A DNA stretch of 56,591 nucleotides from assembly GCF_000577815.1 (NCBI RefSeq), contig NZ_CBYM010000024.1, forward strand, positions 1-56,591, read 5' to 3'. The notes beneath the pieces were generated by a model. It saw nothing but the letters and a program-made list of their open reading frames with translations, had not been told where the DNA came from and did no database searches. The translations under genes were made by a program, and so were the position numbers. The stretch is from Clostridium saudiense (lineage in GTDB: Bacteria; Bacillota; Clostridia; Clostridiales; Clostridiaceae). Below are positions 34,693 to 43,552 of this stretch, piece by piece; position 1 is the first letter of the stretch, and every line of letters begins with the position of its first letter.

Positions 34693-34775
34693 ATTGCTTC
34701 CTCCTTAGTATGTTTTTAGTTTTACTCATCTTTTTTAATTTATTCAAAACTCTGTTTATATTCTTATATAAAAAG

Positions 34776-34812
34776 AGCTCAAGAATATCTAATATTTAGA
34801 TATTCTTGAGCT
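34776..34812 (-). terminator. Hairpin terminator of the PAP2 gene
   Basis: A 17-bp stem (AGCTCAAGAATATCTAA and complement) is followed by CTCTTTTTATAT on the minus strand. Confidence 0.8.
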
Positions 34813-34820
34813 TGTTATTT

Positions 34821-35573
34821 TTATATTTTCCTACTAAAAAACTTTTTTTCATCACTATCAATAGCCTTAGTTTTTATTTTACTTTTTAAATTTGCTACTA
34901 TTTTATCTTTTATTTTATATGGTATATCTAAAACTTTTTTTATCCTATCCTCACTTACTTTATTCATAAAATAAATTATTACTTCACATATAACCATAGC
35001 CCCTATAATATCTGCTACGAAATGTTGCTTTATAAAAACCGTAGATAAAATTATTAATGACCCTACAATTTGTGTATAATAAAAATTTTTCTTGTTTTTT
35101 TCATATTTAGTATATCGCATTATAAAATAGGTTGTTAATGCATGTAAAGATGGAAAGCAATTTACCGATCTATCAGCTGAATAAATAATATTAACTAAAT
35201 AATTCAATACATTTGAATTTTCAATATTGGGTCTAATAATTTCTGTTGGATAGATATAATAAATACAGTAGCATATTCCCATTCCAATGAAAAATGATAA
35301 AAATGTTCTCATGTAATTTACTCGAGATTGTATTAATATAATTATAAATCCTATTACAATATACACATACCAATATACATATGGAATTATGAAAATTGAA
35401 TTAAATTTCATAACTTTATCAAATATAGTCGCTAGATTATGTCCATTTTTAGTAATTGTACTTGCTATATAATAATTTATATTTATTAATGGTATAACCA
35501 TAAACCATACTAAATCTAAAGTTCTTATTTGTATTTTATTGTTTACCTTTATTGTATTTAAGTTAATTTCCAC
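34821..35573 (-). CDS. PAP2-superfamily membrane phosphatase
   Basis: About 250 residues with six helices. The conserved acid-phosphatase motifs are CFPSLHALTTYF (motif C2, proton-donor His) and IKQHFVADIIGAM (motif C3: nucleophile His and Asp). The first motif is weak, as in the inositol-phosphorylceramide-synthase-like branch of PAP2 proteins. Likely substrates are lipid phosphates or polyprenyl diphosphates. Translation most likely begins at GTG 35573, eight bases after GGAGG (a second GTG lies at 35576); there is no suitable ATG. Confidence 0.8.
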   Translation of the reverse strand: MEINLNTIKVNNKIQIRTLDLVWFMVIPLININYYIASTITKNGHNLATIFDKVMKFNSIFIIPYVYWYVYIVIGFIIILIQSRVNYMRTFLSFFIGMGICYCIYYIYPTEIIRPNIENSNVLNYLVNIIYSADRSVNCFPSLHALTTYFIMRYTKYEKNKKNFYYTQIVGSLIILSTVFIKQHFVADIIGAMVICEVIIYFMNKVSEDRIKKVLDIPYKIKDKIVANLKSKIKTKAIDSDEKKFFSRKI

Positions 35574-35667
35574 CACTCCGCCCTCCAAATACTTAAATTT
35601 ACACTTTATCTATTTTTATACTACTATTATAATACTATCTTACTCACTACTTTTCTATATAAAACAA

Positions 35668-35703
35668 AAAAATAACCAATTTCATAATAAATTGGTTATT
35701 TTT
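35668..35703. terminator. Bidirectional hairpin terminator
   Basis: AAAAATAACCAATTT pairs with AAATTGGTTATTTTT, downstream of the small 77-residue gene. Confidence 0.8.
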
Positions 35704-35725
35704 TATTATTTAAGTTTTAATAAAT

Positions 35726-35959
35726 TTAACTATTTAATAATCTAAACATCTCTGCAACTGATTGCTTTATATTATCTGGAAGATTTTCTAAAGCTTTTTT
35801 TCTTTTTTTCTCATCTTGAATTTGTGCTATTCTCATTACTTCTTGTTGTAAACCAGGAGTTCTATTAAACTCTGCAACTAGTTTATTAAACCTATTAGCA
35901 AAATTAGGATCTTGTTTCATTTTTCTATCAATTTTCATGATTAATTCATATGGATTCAT
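35726..35959 (-). CDS. Small conserved-looking helical protein, unknown function
   Basis: A 77-residue hydrophilic protein (MKIDRKMKQDPNFANRFNKL; QIQDEKKRKKALENLPDNIK) predicted as three or four helices. AAGGAG and AAAGGT both precede the ATG, and a terminator follows. There is no signal or membrane segment. I do not recognise a named family. Confidence 0.65.
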   Translation of the reverse strand: MNPYELIMKIDRKMKQDPNFANRFNKLVAEFNRTPGLQQEVMRIAQIQDEKKRKKALENLPDNIKQSVAEMFRLLNS

Positions 35960-36128
35960 TTACCTTTAATCTCCTTGAATTCTTTCTAATTTATAATATT
36001 CCTTATATTTGTATATGTTCACAATAAAATTTTATCTATTAGTTTATTCTCTGTTTATAGCTTTGCATAAACTAATACTACTATTGGATAAAATACTATA
36101 GGAATTCAACATAAGGAGAGTTTATGAT

Positions 36129-36935
36129 ATGTATAATACAAATGAAAAATTTAAATTTAATAGGATTTTTAATTTTAACTTAGTCAATAAATCTAAAACA
36201 ACACATAAATATCGAATTTATTCTTTAAAAAAACTTACGATTTTTCTATCTTCTTTTTTTATTATGATTAATATTTTTTATTATAATTTAAATTGTGAAG
36301 TGAATTCAAATCCAACTGAAAAAATTGTTTATTTGACCTTTGATGATGGTCCTAGTAAAAATACAGAACTAATACTTGATATTTTAAAGGATAATGATGT
36401 TCATGCAACATTTTTCATTATATCACCTTATATAGAGCCCCATATTAAATTTGTAGAAAGAGCATACAAAGAAGGGAATGCAATTGGCAATCATACCGCT
36501 GATCATGAGTTTCAACACATCTATACCTCAGAAGAAGCATTTTTTAATAACTTTGAAAAGCAACAAAAGTTCATTAAAGAAACAACCGGTAGTGATTGTA
36601 CAATTTTTAGATTTCCTGGTGGGTCTCATAATACTATTGTAGCTAATTCTAGAGGTAAAGACTTTACTAAAAACATAACTAAAAAGCTTAATGAACAAGG
36701 CATAAATGTTTATGACTGGAATGTAGATTCTGGAGATGCAAAAGGAAATAATATACCTGCCGAAACACTTATTCAAAATGTTGCTAAAAACATTAAAGAT
36801 AAAGAGGGTAACTATAAAAATCCAGCTATTATTTTAATGCATGACTGTATGACAAAAACTACTACAGTAGAAGCTTTACCAGGAATAATTAAGCTACTAA
36901 AAAATGAAGGATATACATTCAGAACATTGAAATAA
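36129..36935 (+). CDS. Polysaccharide deacetylase, PgdA-like
   Basis: 268 residues with one N-terminal membrane or signal helix (about 33-52) and a NodB domain outside the membrane. All motifs are present: LTFDDGPS (metal Asp), NHTADHEF (two metal His), RFPGGSHNT, YDWNVDSGD and IILMHDC. Such enzymes remove N-acetyl groups from peptidoglycan sugars and raise lysozyme resistance. Substrate preference is inferred from family. AAGGAG precedes the ATG by about nine bases. It is monocistronic. Confidence 0.9.
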   Translation: MYNTNEKFKFNRIFNFNLVNKSKTTHKYRIYSLKKLTIFLSSFFIMINIFYYNLNCEVNSNPTEKIVYLTFDDGPSKNTELILDILKDNDVHATFFIISPYIEPHIKFVERAYKEGNAIGNHTADHEFQHIYTSEEAFFNNFEKQQKFIKETTGSDCTIFRFPGGSHNTIVANSRGKDFTKNITKKLNEQGINVYDWNVDSGDAKGNNIPAETLIQNVAKNIKDKEGNYKNPAIILMHDCMTKTTTVEALPGIIKLLKNEGYTFRTLK

Positions 36936-36945
36936 TTTAAGATAA

Positions 36946-36992
36946 AAAAATGTTAAATCCAAACTAATATTTAGTTAAGATTTAACATTTTT
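36946..36992. terminator. Bidirectional hairpin terminator
   Basis: AAAAATGTTAAATC pairs with GATTTAACATTTTT, with a second inner stem AACTAA/TTAGTT, between convergent genes. Confidence 0.8.
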
Positions 36993-36998
36993 ACTAAA

Positions 36999-37241
36999 TT
37001 AATATTCTATTCCTGCAGCTGCTATATTTTCCTTATCTCTTGATGAACAAGGAGTAACACCATATGTCATTTTGCAATAAGGACAATTATCAACTAATTT
37101 TTTCATTGTAAATGTCTTTCCACAACTACATTCTATTTCATGAGGAGTTGCTAAAGGGAAGTCTGCTTTTCCTTTACTTCTAACTAAGTCAACTACTGAT
37201 TTCCCATCTTTTTTATTCATATTTCCGCATCCACAGCTCAT
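36999..37241 (-). CDS. Small zinc-ribbon-like protein
   Basis: 80 residues. The N-terminus is Cys-rich (MSCGCGNMNKK), followed by a likely zinc site, ECSCGKTFTMKKLVDNCPYC (C-x-C and C-x-x-C). This resembles short zinc-ribbon proteins common in clostridia; no function is known to me. GGAGG lies before the ATG. Confidence 0.75.
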   Translation of the reverse strand: MSCGCGNMNKKDGKSVVDLVRSKGKADFPLATPHEIECSCGKTFTMKKLVDNCPYCKMTYGVTPCSSRDKENIAAAGIEY

Positions 37242-37543
37242 TTATTTTTCCTCCTTAAATATATAGATGTATTATAATCTTAATTATACAAATAATTAAT
37301 TATTATTTCAGTAACATTTGTTACATTATTTCTTATTAAATAATAATTTTTATTGTATATTTTCATTTAATAATATTTCTACTATCAATATTATTATCTT
37401 CTATTTAATCACTTCATATTACTCCTTTGTTAATTTATCCCTCCAAGCTTTATTTACATAAATAACTTTTGATTTTATGTACACATTGTTTTCTTCTAAG
37501 AATATATTATAGTATATTACGATAAACTTAGGAGGATAAATTC
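37242..37543. other. Intergenic region between divergent genes
   Basis: 302 bases of AT-rich sequence between the divergently transcribed zinc-ribbon and Cys-rich genes. It should hold both promoters. I see no convincing consensus promoter, hairpin or coding remnant in it. Confidence 0.5.
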
Positions 37544-37930
37544 ATGAGCGGAAGAATAGGAAATTGTATTTTTAAGACTGGGTATAATGAACAAATAGAT
37601 GCAGTTGTTAAATTACCAAAAGAAACTAGAAGCTGTATATTTGGTACAGTACTTGATGAAAATGGACTACCTGTAGCTGATGCAGTAGTTAAATTACTCC
37701 AAGTTAATGATAAGTGTGACTATCCAATTCCATTAACTCATACTTTCACTGACGATAATGGCCAATTCTTATTAGGTCCTTTATGTCCAAATACAACTTA
37801 TATGTTAAAGATTTTTAAAGATAATACTCAAATTATCCGTAAATGTTTAAAGGTTAGTTGTTTTAAAGGATCTTGTATAAGTGCTGCTACTGCTGGAAGC
37901 GACAATGAATCTACTGGTTGCGGATGCTAA
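37544..37930 (+). CDS. Cys-rich protein with carboxypeptidase-regulatory-like (CarboxypepD) fold
   Basis: 128 residues without signal peptide. The centre, IFGTVLDENGLPVADAVVKL, and then TFTDDNGQFLLGPLCPNTTY, is a classic CarboxypepD_reg beta-sandwich (G-x-V-x-D-x-x-G-x-P-v-x-x-A-x-V and D-x-x-G-x-F). It is framed by a short head (MSGRIGNCIFKTGYNEQ) and a Cys-rich tail ending STGCGC. Nine or so cysteines in an intracellular protein suggest a cross-linked structural component, possibly of the spore; that is inference. AGGAGG precedes the ATG. Confidence 0.7.
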   Translation: MSGRIGNCIFKTGYNEQIDAVVKLPKETRSCIFGTVLDENGLPVADAVVKLLQVNDKCDYPIPLTHTFTDDNGQFLLGPLCPNTTYMLKIFKDNTQIIRKCLKVSCFKGSCISAATAGSDNESTGCGC

Positions 37931-37969
37931 TTTTAAATTGCAACTCATAATTTTATACAAAAGATAAAT

Positions 37970-37996
37970 AAAAGGGACTGTAAAATAGTCCCTTTT
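37970..37996. terminator. Bidirectional hairpin terminator
   Basis: AAAAGGGACT pairs with AGTCCCTTTT between convergent genes. Confidence 0.8.
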
Positions 37997-38017
37997 AGTT
38001 TATATTTCTTTAAAACG

Positions 38018-40096
38018 CTAATAATTAACTACTCTATTACGTCCAAATAATTTAGCTAAATATAAAGCTTCATCAGCAAGTTTTATATGCTTATTAAAAT
38101 ATTTATCATCTTTCAAGTAATTATATACTCCTATACTTACAGTAACATTTATTTTTTTAGAATCAACAATAAAGTTATAGTTCTCAATATTTTTTCTGAT
38201 ATTATTTGCTAGTACTGATACATACTCCTTATTGCTACTATTAACTACAATAAGAAATTCTTCTCCTCCATATCTTCCGATATATCCATTGCCTTTAATA
38301 TCCTTTTTCATAAGGTCACTTATAGTTTTTAGTACATAATCACCTGTAGCATGCCCATAATTATCATTTATACTTTTAAAATAATCAATATCCATAATCA
38401 TTACAGAACATCCTTTATTATTTTGAATTATAGTTTGTCCTCTTTTAAGTATTTCTTTTCTATTATAAACATCTGTTAACCAATCATGAGTTGCTGAATA
38501 CTCTATATTTTTAAATAACTTGGCATTTTCAAGTGCAATTGCAATATATGACGCTAGTATTTCTAGCTTTTTAACAGTATTTTTATTATATGAATTTTTC
38601 TTATAGCTTTGTACAGTTAATATTCCTAATACTTCATTTTCAACTACTATAGGACAAAATATTGCTGATTTTATGTTTTTAACATTACAATTATCATCTT
38701 CAATACCTTTATTTCTACTTGGAACATATTTTCTATATTCATTTTCCATATCATTAATAACTATATTTTCTTTATTTTTATAACACCATGTTCCAAAGTT
38801 TTCTTCTTCTAAAGCTGATATGCCACAATTTTTTCTTTTTCTGTTGACAATAAATAAATCATATTTCAATATTTTTTCTTCTTTGCTATATGAGGCTATT
38901 CCAAAAACATCTGCCTCCATTAATTCTTTTACTTCTTCATATATTACTTCTAAATTTCTCTCAATTTTTAAATCTGAAGTGAATTTTTTACCTATCCCTG
39001 ATAGTAAATCTATTTCTTGATATAGCTCTCTATAAATTTTTGCTTCTCTTGTTATTTCCTTATTATGTAGTCTTGCAAGCCAACTACTACTCTTGTTATT
39101 AAAAATTTCTTTTTCTATTTCTAAATGTTCTTTTAAAAACTTATACGCCTCTTCATATCTTTTTAGTTGTGCATATAATTCATTTAACTCGTAACATATT
39201 TCACTTTTATCTAATAATGAGTTTAAACTATTTACCTCATTAAAAGCTTCAATTAACTTTTTCTCTGCTTTATCCAATTCACCAATTCTATTATAATGTT
39301 TAGCCCATCGCCTTAATGTTTTTACAATATAAATAATATTTTTAAAACTTTTAGCGCTTTTAATTGCCACTTCAAAATCTATTTCTGCTTCTTTATTTTT
39401 CCCAAGTTTTGAATTTGCCTCTGCCCTAATGGAAAGAATCTCACACTCATATATCCAGCATCCTAGCTCTTTAATTAATTCTATTGCAACTTCACAACAC
39501 TCATATCCCTTATTAATATCACCAGAAATTACTTCTACTTCAGCTAAGGTTATATAATAAACTATTAATTCACTTCCCTGTATTTGTCTATAAACTTCAT
39601 TTATTTTATTTAATAGTCTTTTAGCCTCATCATATTTTCTATAATCCATATATGATATTGCTGTATTAATCATTAAATGAATTAATGCTTTTTCATCATT
39701 TTCTTTTTCTGCTAAATCTATTCCTGATAATCCACTTTCTATCGCTAGCTCTAAATTTCCTAATCTTGTATAATCCGCTAATAATCCATTATATGAAAAT
39801 ATAAGTCCTTTTACACAATTATTTTTAATAAATATTTCATTAGCATCTAGTCTATACTTGCAAGCATTTGTATAATCACTAATTGTAAAACAATACCACC
39901 CAATATACATTAAACACCATCCATAAGCAAGCTCATATTCTTTATTTAGCGCTATTTCCATTACTAAATCAAGAATTTCTTTAGCCTTTTCTGGATTAGA
40001 TTTTATATATTCAGGAAAAATAGATATAAAGTATTCTATGTGATTTTCATCCTCTTCAAATTTACGTAAATTATATTGTAATTCATTATTCTCCAT
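38018..40096 (-). CDS. Cytoplasmic TPR-GAF-GGDEF diguanylate cyclase
   Basis: 692 residues with no membrane helix. Residues 1-330 or so are tandem TPR-like helical pairs (AYGWCLMYIGWYCFTISDYT; ALIHLMINTAISYMDYRKYD). A GAF domain follows (about 370-510; SAIFCPIVVENEVLGILTVQ). A GGDEF domain closes it (DWLTDVYNRKEILKRG; VMIMDIDYFKSINDNYGHA; GRYGGEEFLIVV), with an intact GGEEF loop and no RxxD inhibitory site before it. The plan resembles other TPR-linked cyclases that react to intracellular partners. The ATG at 40096 follows AAAGGAAGG; a longer frame is not supported. Confidence 0.9.
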   Translation of the reverse strand: MENNELQYNLRKFEEDENHIEYFISIFPEYIKSNPEKAKEILDLVMEIALNKEYELAYGWCLMYIGWYCFTISDYTNACKYRLDANEIFIKNNCVKGLIFSYNGLLADYTRLGNLELAIESGLSGIDLAEKENDEKALIHLMINTAISYMDYRKYDEAKRLLNKINEVYRQIQGSELIVYYITLAEVEVISGDINKGYECCEVAIELIKELGCWIYECEILSIRAEANSKLGKNKEAEIDFEVAIKSAKSFKNIIYIVKTLRRWAKHYNRIGELDKAEKKLIEAFNEVNSLNSLLDKSEICYELNELYAQLKRYEEAYKFLKEHLEIEKEIFNNKSSSWLARLHNKEITREAKIYRELYQEIDLLSGIGKKFTSDLKIERNLEVIYEEVKELMEADVFGIASYSKEEKILKYDLFIVNRKRKNCGISALEEENFGTWCYKNKENIVINDMENEYRKYVPSRNKGIEDDNCNVKNIKSAIFCPIVVENEVLGILTVQSYKKNSYNKNTVKKLEILASYIAIALENAKLFKNIEYSATHDWLTDVYNRKEILKRGQTIIQNNKGCSVMIMDIDYFKSINDNYGHATGDYVLKTISDLMKKDIKGNGYIGRYGGEEFLIVVNSSNKEYVSVLANNIRKNIENYNFIVDSKKINVTVSIGVYNYLKDDKYFNKHIKLADEALYLAKLFGRNRVVNY

Positions 40097-40260
40097 CACA
40101 ATACCTTCCTTTCCTAGCGCAGTAGTATATTTTGGGAACAAATTGTAGATTTATTTTACCATATTTTTTTATTTTTTAAAATATATTAATCCTCTTTTTA
40201 AATTTACTATTTTTTTAATAAGTTTTTAAATATAATTAAATATTATTTTTCACAATAAAA

Positions 40261-40306
40261 AAGTTAGTATTTAACGTAACCTAAGATAATTACTAAATAC
40301 TAACTT
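40261..40306 (-). terminator. Hairpin terminator
   Basis: AAGTTAGTATTTA pairs with TAAATACTAACTT, followed by TTTTATTGTG on the minus strand, after the stop at 40321. Confidence 0.8.
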
Positions 40307-40320
40307 TAAATTTCATCTAA

Positions 40321-40557
40321 TTATAAATTGTTATCAGCAGCTATTTTATCAACTATAGATTTTCTTTCTTCTCCAATTGCTGCAATTAATTTAGTTGGCA
40401 TAAATCCATTTTTATATATTCTATCATCATTAGCCTTTATCATAGCTACAACTGTTGCTTCTAGCTTTTCATATGATAATAAATCATCTTGATATAAATC
40501 TACTACATCTTTTAGCTTTGTAGCCAATTCTTTTGGATTTCTATATACTGCTCTCAT
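40321..40557 (-). CDS. Small hypothetical protein (TIGR04540-like)
   Basis: 78 residues, starting MRAVYRNPKELATKLKDVVD, helical and charged, with FMPTKLIAAIGEERKSIVDK near the end. It resembles a short clostridial protein family that I recall as TIGR04540; that link is from memory. AAGGAG lies upstream of the ATG. Function unknown. Confidence 0.65.
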   Translation of the reverse strand: MRAVYRNPKELATKLKDVVDLYQDDLLSYEKLEATVVAMIKANDDRIYKNGFMPTKLIAAIGEERKSIVDKIAADNNL

Positions 40558-40667
40558 ATATTACTCCTTTTTATTTTATCTTTTTTGTTAAATGTGTTTA
40601 AAAAGTAGAATTTTATTTTTATAGCACATATTGTATTATATATTAAGTAAATTAAATTGACTAGCCC

Positions 40668-41198
40668 CTATAATTCTATTCCAACCCTAGATGGAATACC
40701 TTCTTTAAAGGGATGTTTGATACACTTCATTTCTGTTACGTAATTAGATAATTCCACTAGTTCATCTTTGGGATCTCTACCTGTCATTACAACCTCTAAT
40801 GATTTAGGTTTATTTCTTAAAAATTCTATTACATCATTTAATTCTATAAATTCATTATTTATAGTAGCTATTATTTCATCTAATATTAATAAATCATACT
40901 CTTCTTTATTTATTATGTCCTTAATTTCCTGAAACCTTTTAGTATGTTCTATTTTAGCTTGTAACTTTTCTTCCTCATTCATATTCCAAACAAATTTATT
41001 AACTGGTTTTCCTGGGAAAAATGTAATATACTCATCTAACTTCTCTAATGATATTAATTCTCCACTTTTACCACTTTTCAAAAACTGAGTAATGAATACT
41101 TTCTTCTTTCTTCCCGCTGCTCTTATAGCTAACCCCATTGCTGCTGTTGTTTTACCTTTGCCATCACCACAGTATATATGTATAAGTCCATTATCCAT
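40668..41198 (-). CDS. cobO: Cob(I)alamin adenosyltransferase (CobA/CobO/BtuR type)
   Basis: A 176-residue enzyme that adenosylates reduced corrinoids to make coenzyme B12 forms. The P-loop is IYCGDGKGKTTAAMGLAIRA (about 7-26). LLILDEIIATINNEFI carries the Walker B-like Asp-Glu. VVMTGRDPKDEL is the conserved later block and VTEMKCIKHPFKEGI the C-terminal one. The ATG at 41198 has GAGGTG at six bases; a GTG earlier lies in that site. No other B12 gene or cobalamin riboswitch is seen nearby. Confidence 0.92.
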   Translation of the reverse strand: MDNGLIHIYCGDGKGKTTAAMGLAIRAAGRKKKVFITQFLKSGKSGELISLEKLDEYITFFPGKPVNKFVWNMNEEEKLQAKIEHTKRFQEIKDIINKEEYDLLILDEIIATINNEFIELNDVIEFLRNKPKSLEVVMTGRDPKDELVELSNYVTEMKCIKHPFKEGIPSRVGIEL

Positions 41199-41278
41199 TA
41201 TTTCCACCTCTAAAAATATCTTATAATTATTTTAATAATAATACTTTTATATTTTCACGTTGTCAACTTTAACTGTTG

Positions 41279-42301
41279 TTAAAGTAAAATTGCTATTAAT
41301 GCTAGTGCTGATATTATTTGAAGTGTTCCTACTCCTAATGCATATAAAGATACAGCTTTTCCTTGTTTAAGCAAATCTCTTACATTTACTCTTAATCCAA
41401 TTGCAGCTAAAGCAATTATTTCTAAATTGTTACTTATTTCTTTACATATATGAGATATATTATTAGGTATTATTTTCAAAGAAAATAATGCACAAGTTAC
41501 AAAAAATCCTATTACATACCAAGGAATTCTAACTTTTCCCTTTTTAATATCTGTTGCTTCTTCTTCGATTATTTCTTCATTAGTTTTATTTTTTATATGT
41601 CCAAATACAAATACTACAACAACAAGTAATACAACTCTTAATATTTTAAATATCATAGCCATATCCTTTACTTGCTCACCAACCATAGCTCCACTAGCTG
41701 CCACTTGTCCAACGGATTGTAAAGTTCCGCCTATTAATGCTCCTGTAGCTAAAGTATCATTTTTAAATAATGCCTTTGATATTAATGGTAAAATAAACAT
41801 TAAAACAATACCTGTTATATTTACTATAGTTATTGAAATTCCCTTATCTTTATCATCAGCTTCTATTACAGGTGCTGTTGCTGCTATAGCTGATGAACCA
41901 CATACGGCATTTCCACTAGCCATTAAAAATCTAAAATTTTGACTAAATCCTAATTTTTTTCCTATATAAATAGCACCAACAATAGTTATTGCCATTTGTA
42001 TTATTATGAAAGCAAATCCACCTATACCAAGCTCTAATAATGTTCCTATACTTAATGTTGCTCCTAATAAAACTATAGAATATGATAATATATCTGTCTC
42101 TGAAAATTTATATCCTTTTTGAAATACATCTTGATTTAAAAATAAATTTCCTACAAACATCCCTAAAAATATAGATATAGTACCAGCACCTAATTTAGGG
42201 ACAAATTTTGCAATAAACATTCCAACTAATGCTACTGCTAATGCAACCAAAAATCCTGGTACTATACCTTTAATATACTCTATAAATTTATTTTCCTTCA
42301 T
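41279..42301 (-). CDS. YeiH/UPF0324 family putative sulfate exporter
   Basis: A 340-residue membrane protein with about ten helices. Family blocks are ISIFLGMFVGNLFLN, YSIVLLGATLSIGTLLELG, ASGNAVCGSSAIAATAPVIE and GALIGGTLQSVGQVAASGAM. Members are described as putative sulfate or small-anion exporters. It is transcribed divergently from a LysR regulator, the common arrangement in this family. Confidence 0.88.
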   Translation of the reverse strand: MKENKFIEYIKGIVPGFLVALAVALVGMFIAKFVPKLGAGTISIFLGMFVGNLFLNQDVFQKGYKFSETDILSYSIVLLGATLSIGTLLELGIGGFAFIIIQMAITIVGAIYIGKKLGFSQNFRFLMASGNAVCGSSAIAATAPVIEADDKDKGISITIVNITGIVLMFILPLISKALFKNDTLATGALIGGTLQSVGQVAASGAMVGEQVKDMAMIFKILRVVLLVVVVFVFGHIKNKTNEEIIEEEATDIKKGKVRIPWYVIGFFVTCALFSLKIIPNNISHICKEISNNLEIIALAAIGLRVNVRDLLKQGKAVSLYALGVGTLQIISALALIAILL

Positions 42302-42467
42302 ATTATCACTCCGAATCTTTTATTATTTAAATCTTTATACTATTAGTATATCCACCTCTTATTCATTAGTAAAATAAATCTTAATCATAATAATCATTAC
42401 TTTTTTTAATAATTAGTGTATAATAATATTATTACTTTATACTTAATTACATAAGGAGGGCTTTAAA

Positions 42468-43376
42468 ATGATTGAAGAACTTAAAACTTTTATCTCTGTA
42501 GTTGATTATAAAAATTTTACTAAAGCAGCAGAATATTTGAACTTATCTCAACCTAGTGTTAGTACTCATATCAAAAATTTAGAAAATATATTTGGAGTTA
42601 CTTTAATAAACAGATCAATAAAACAAAAAACTATATCTATTACCGAAAGTGGATACACACTTTATAAAAGGGCTAAAGAAATAATAAGTTTATTAGATGT
42701 AACATTTATCGATGTTAAAAACTTATCCTCTTCTGTTAAAGGTAGCTTAAAAATAGGCGCTAGTTTAACTATAGGAGAATATATACTCCCTAAATTTTTA
42801 GCTATTTTTTCAAAAAAATATCCTGATGTTGATATTGAAGTTATAATCGAAAATACAGCTCTTATTTCTAGTGAATTAAAAAAATTTAAATTAGATATAG
42901 GCCTTATAGAAGGAGCTGCTTCATCATCCTTATTTAAACAAGAATATTTTTTACATGATGATATGGTATTAGCGATACCTTACACTGATCCATTAAAATC
43001 TACTGAATTTAACATTGAAAATCTTCAGAACAAAGCTTGGATTGCAAGAGAAGATGGCTCTGGAACTCGAGAATATCTAGATTTATTCTTTACAGAAAAT
43101 AAAATAATTCCTAAAAGTATGATGGTATTAGGAAGTAACCTAGCTGTTAAAGAAGCTGTTAAAAATAACTTAGGGATAACTATAATTTCTAAACATGTTA
43201 TTGCAGAAGACGAAAATAGAAATGAGATATCTAGTATAAAACTTGATAATCATTTCACTCGTTCCCTTTCATTTATTTATCCTAAAGAATTAACACTTTC
43301 AAAAGCTGCTAGTATATTTTTAGATGAGTTAAAAGATTATTCTAGAATTATACAACTTGAAAGTACAAAAAAATAA
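42468..43376 (+). CDS. LysR-family regulator divergent from yeiH-like gene
   Basis: 302 residues. The helix-turn-helix is in the first 60 (NFTKAAEYLNLSQPSVSTHI), followed by the linker helix and a type-2 periplasmic-binding fold (SLKIGASLTIGEYILPKFLA; IARDGSG-like WIAREDGSGTREYLD). It is closest to the CysL/YeiE-like group that controls divergent transport or sulfur genes. The 166-base gap to the yeiH-like gene should hold both promoters and the binding site. AAGGAGGG lies before the ATG. Confidence 0.92.
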   Translation: MIEELKTFISVVDYKNFTKAAEYLNLSQPSVSTHIKNLENIFGVTLINRSIKQKTISITESGYTLYKRAKEIISLLDVTFIDVKNLSSSVKGSLKIGASLTIGEYILPKFLAIFSKKYPDVDIEVIIENTALISSELKKFKLDIGLIEGAASSSLFKQEYFLHDDMVLAIPYTDPLKSTEFNIENLQNKAWIAREDGSGTREYLDLFFTENKIIPKSMMVLGSNLAVKEAVKNNLGITIISKHVIAEDENRNEISSIKLDNHFTRSLSFIYPKELTLSKAASIFLDELKDYSRIIQLESTKK

Positions 43377-43455
43377 ATGTATTTTTCTATAGGAATTAAT
43401 ATAAATTCTATTAAGATTCTATATTAATTCCTTCTAGTAATACATTTATTTTTTA
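43369..43455. terminator. Compound hairpin terminator after the LysR gene
   Basis: The inner stem AGGAATTAATATA (43391-43403) pairs perfectly with 43420-43432. An outer stem pairs AAATAAATGTATT near 43371 with AATACATTTATTT near 43440. Confidence 0.7.
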
Positions 43456-43552
43456 TCAGATTGTCTGACTTACATACATTTTAAAACTAAATTAATGTTT
43501 ATAATACTTTATATAATTTTATTTTTCTTATTTTATTTATTACAATATAACT

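Noticed and set aside
41199..41278. Possible cobalamin riboswitch before the adenosyltransferase gene
   Set aside because: Only about 80 bases of A/T-rich sequence with none of the conserved B12-box features.
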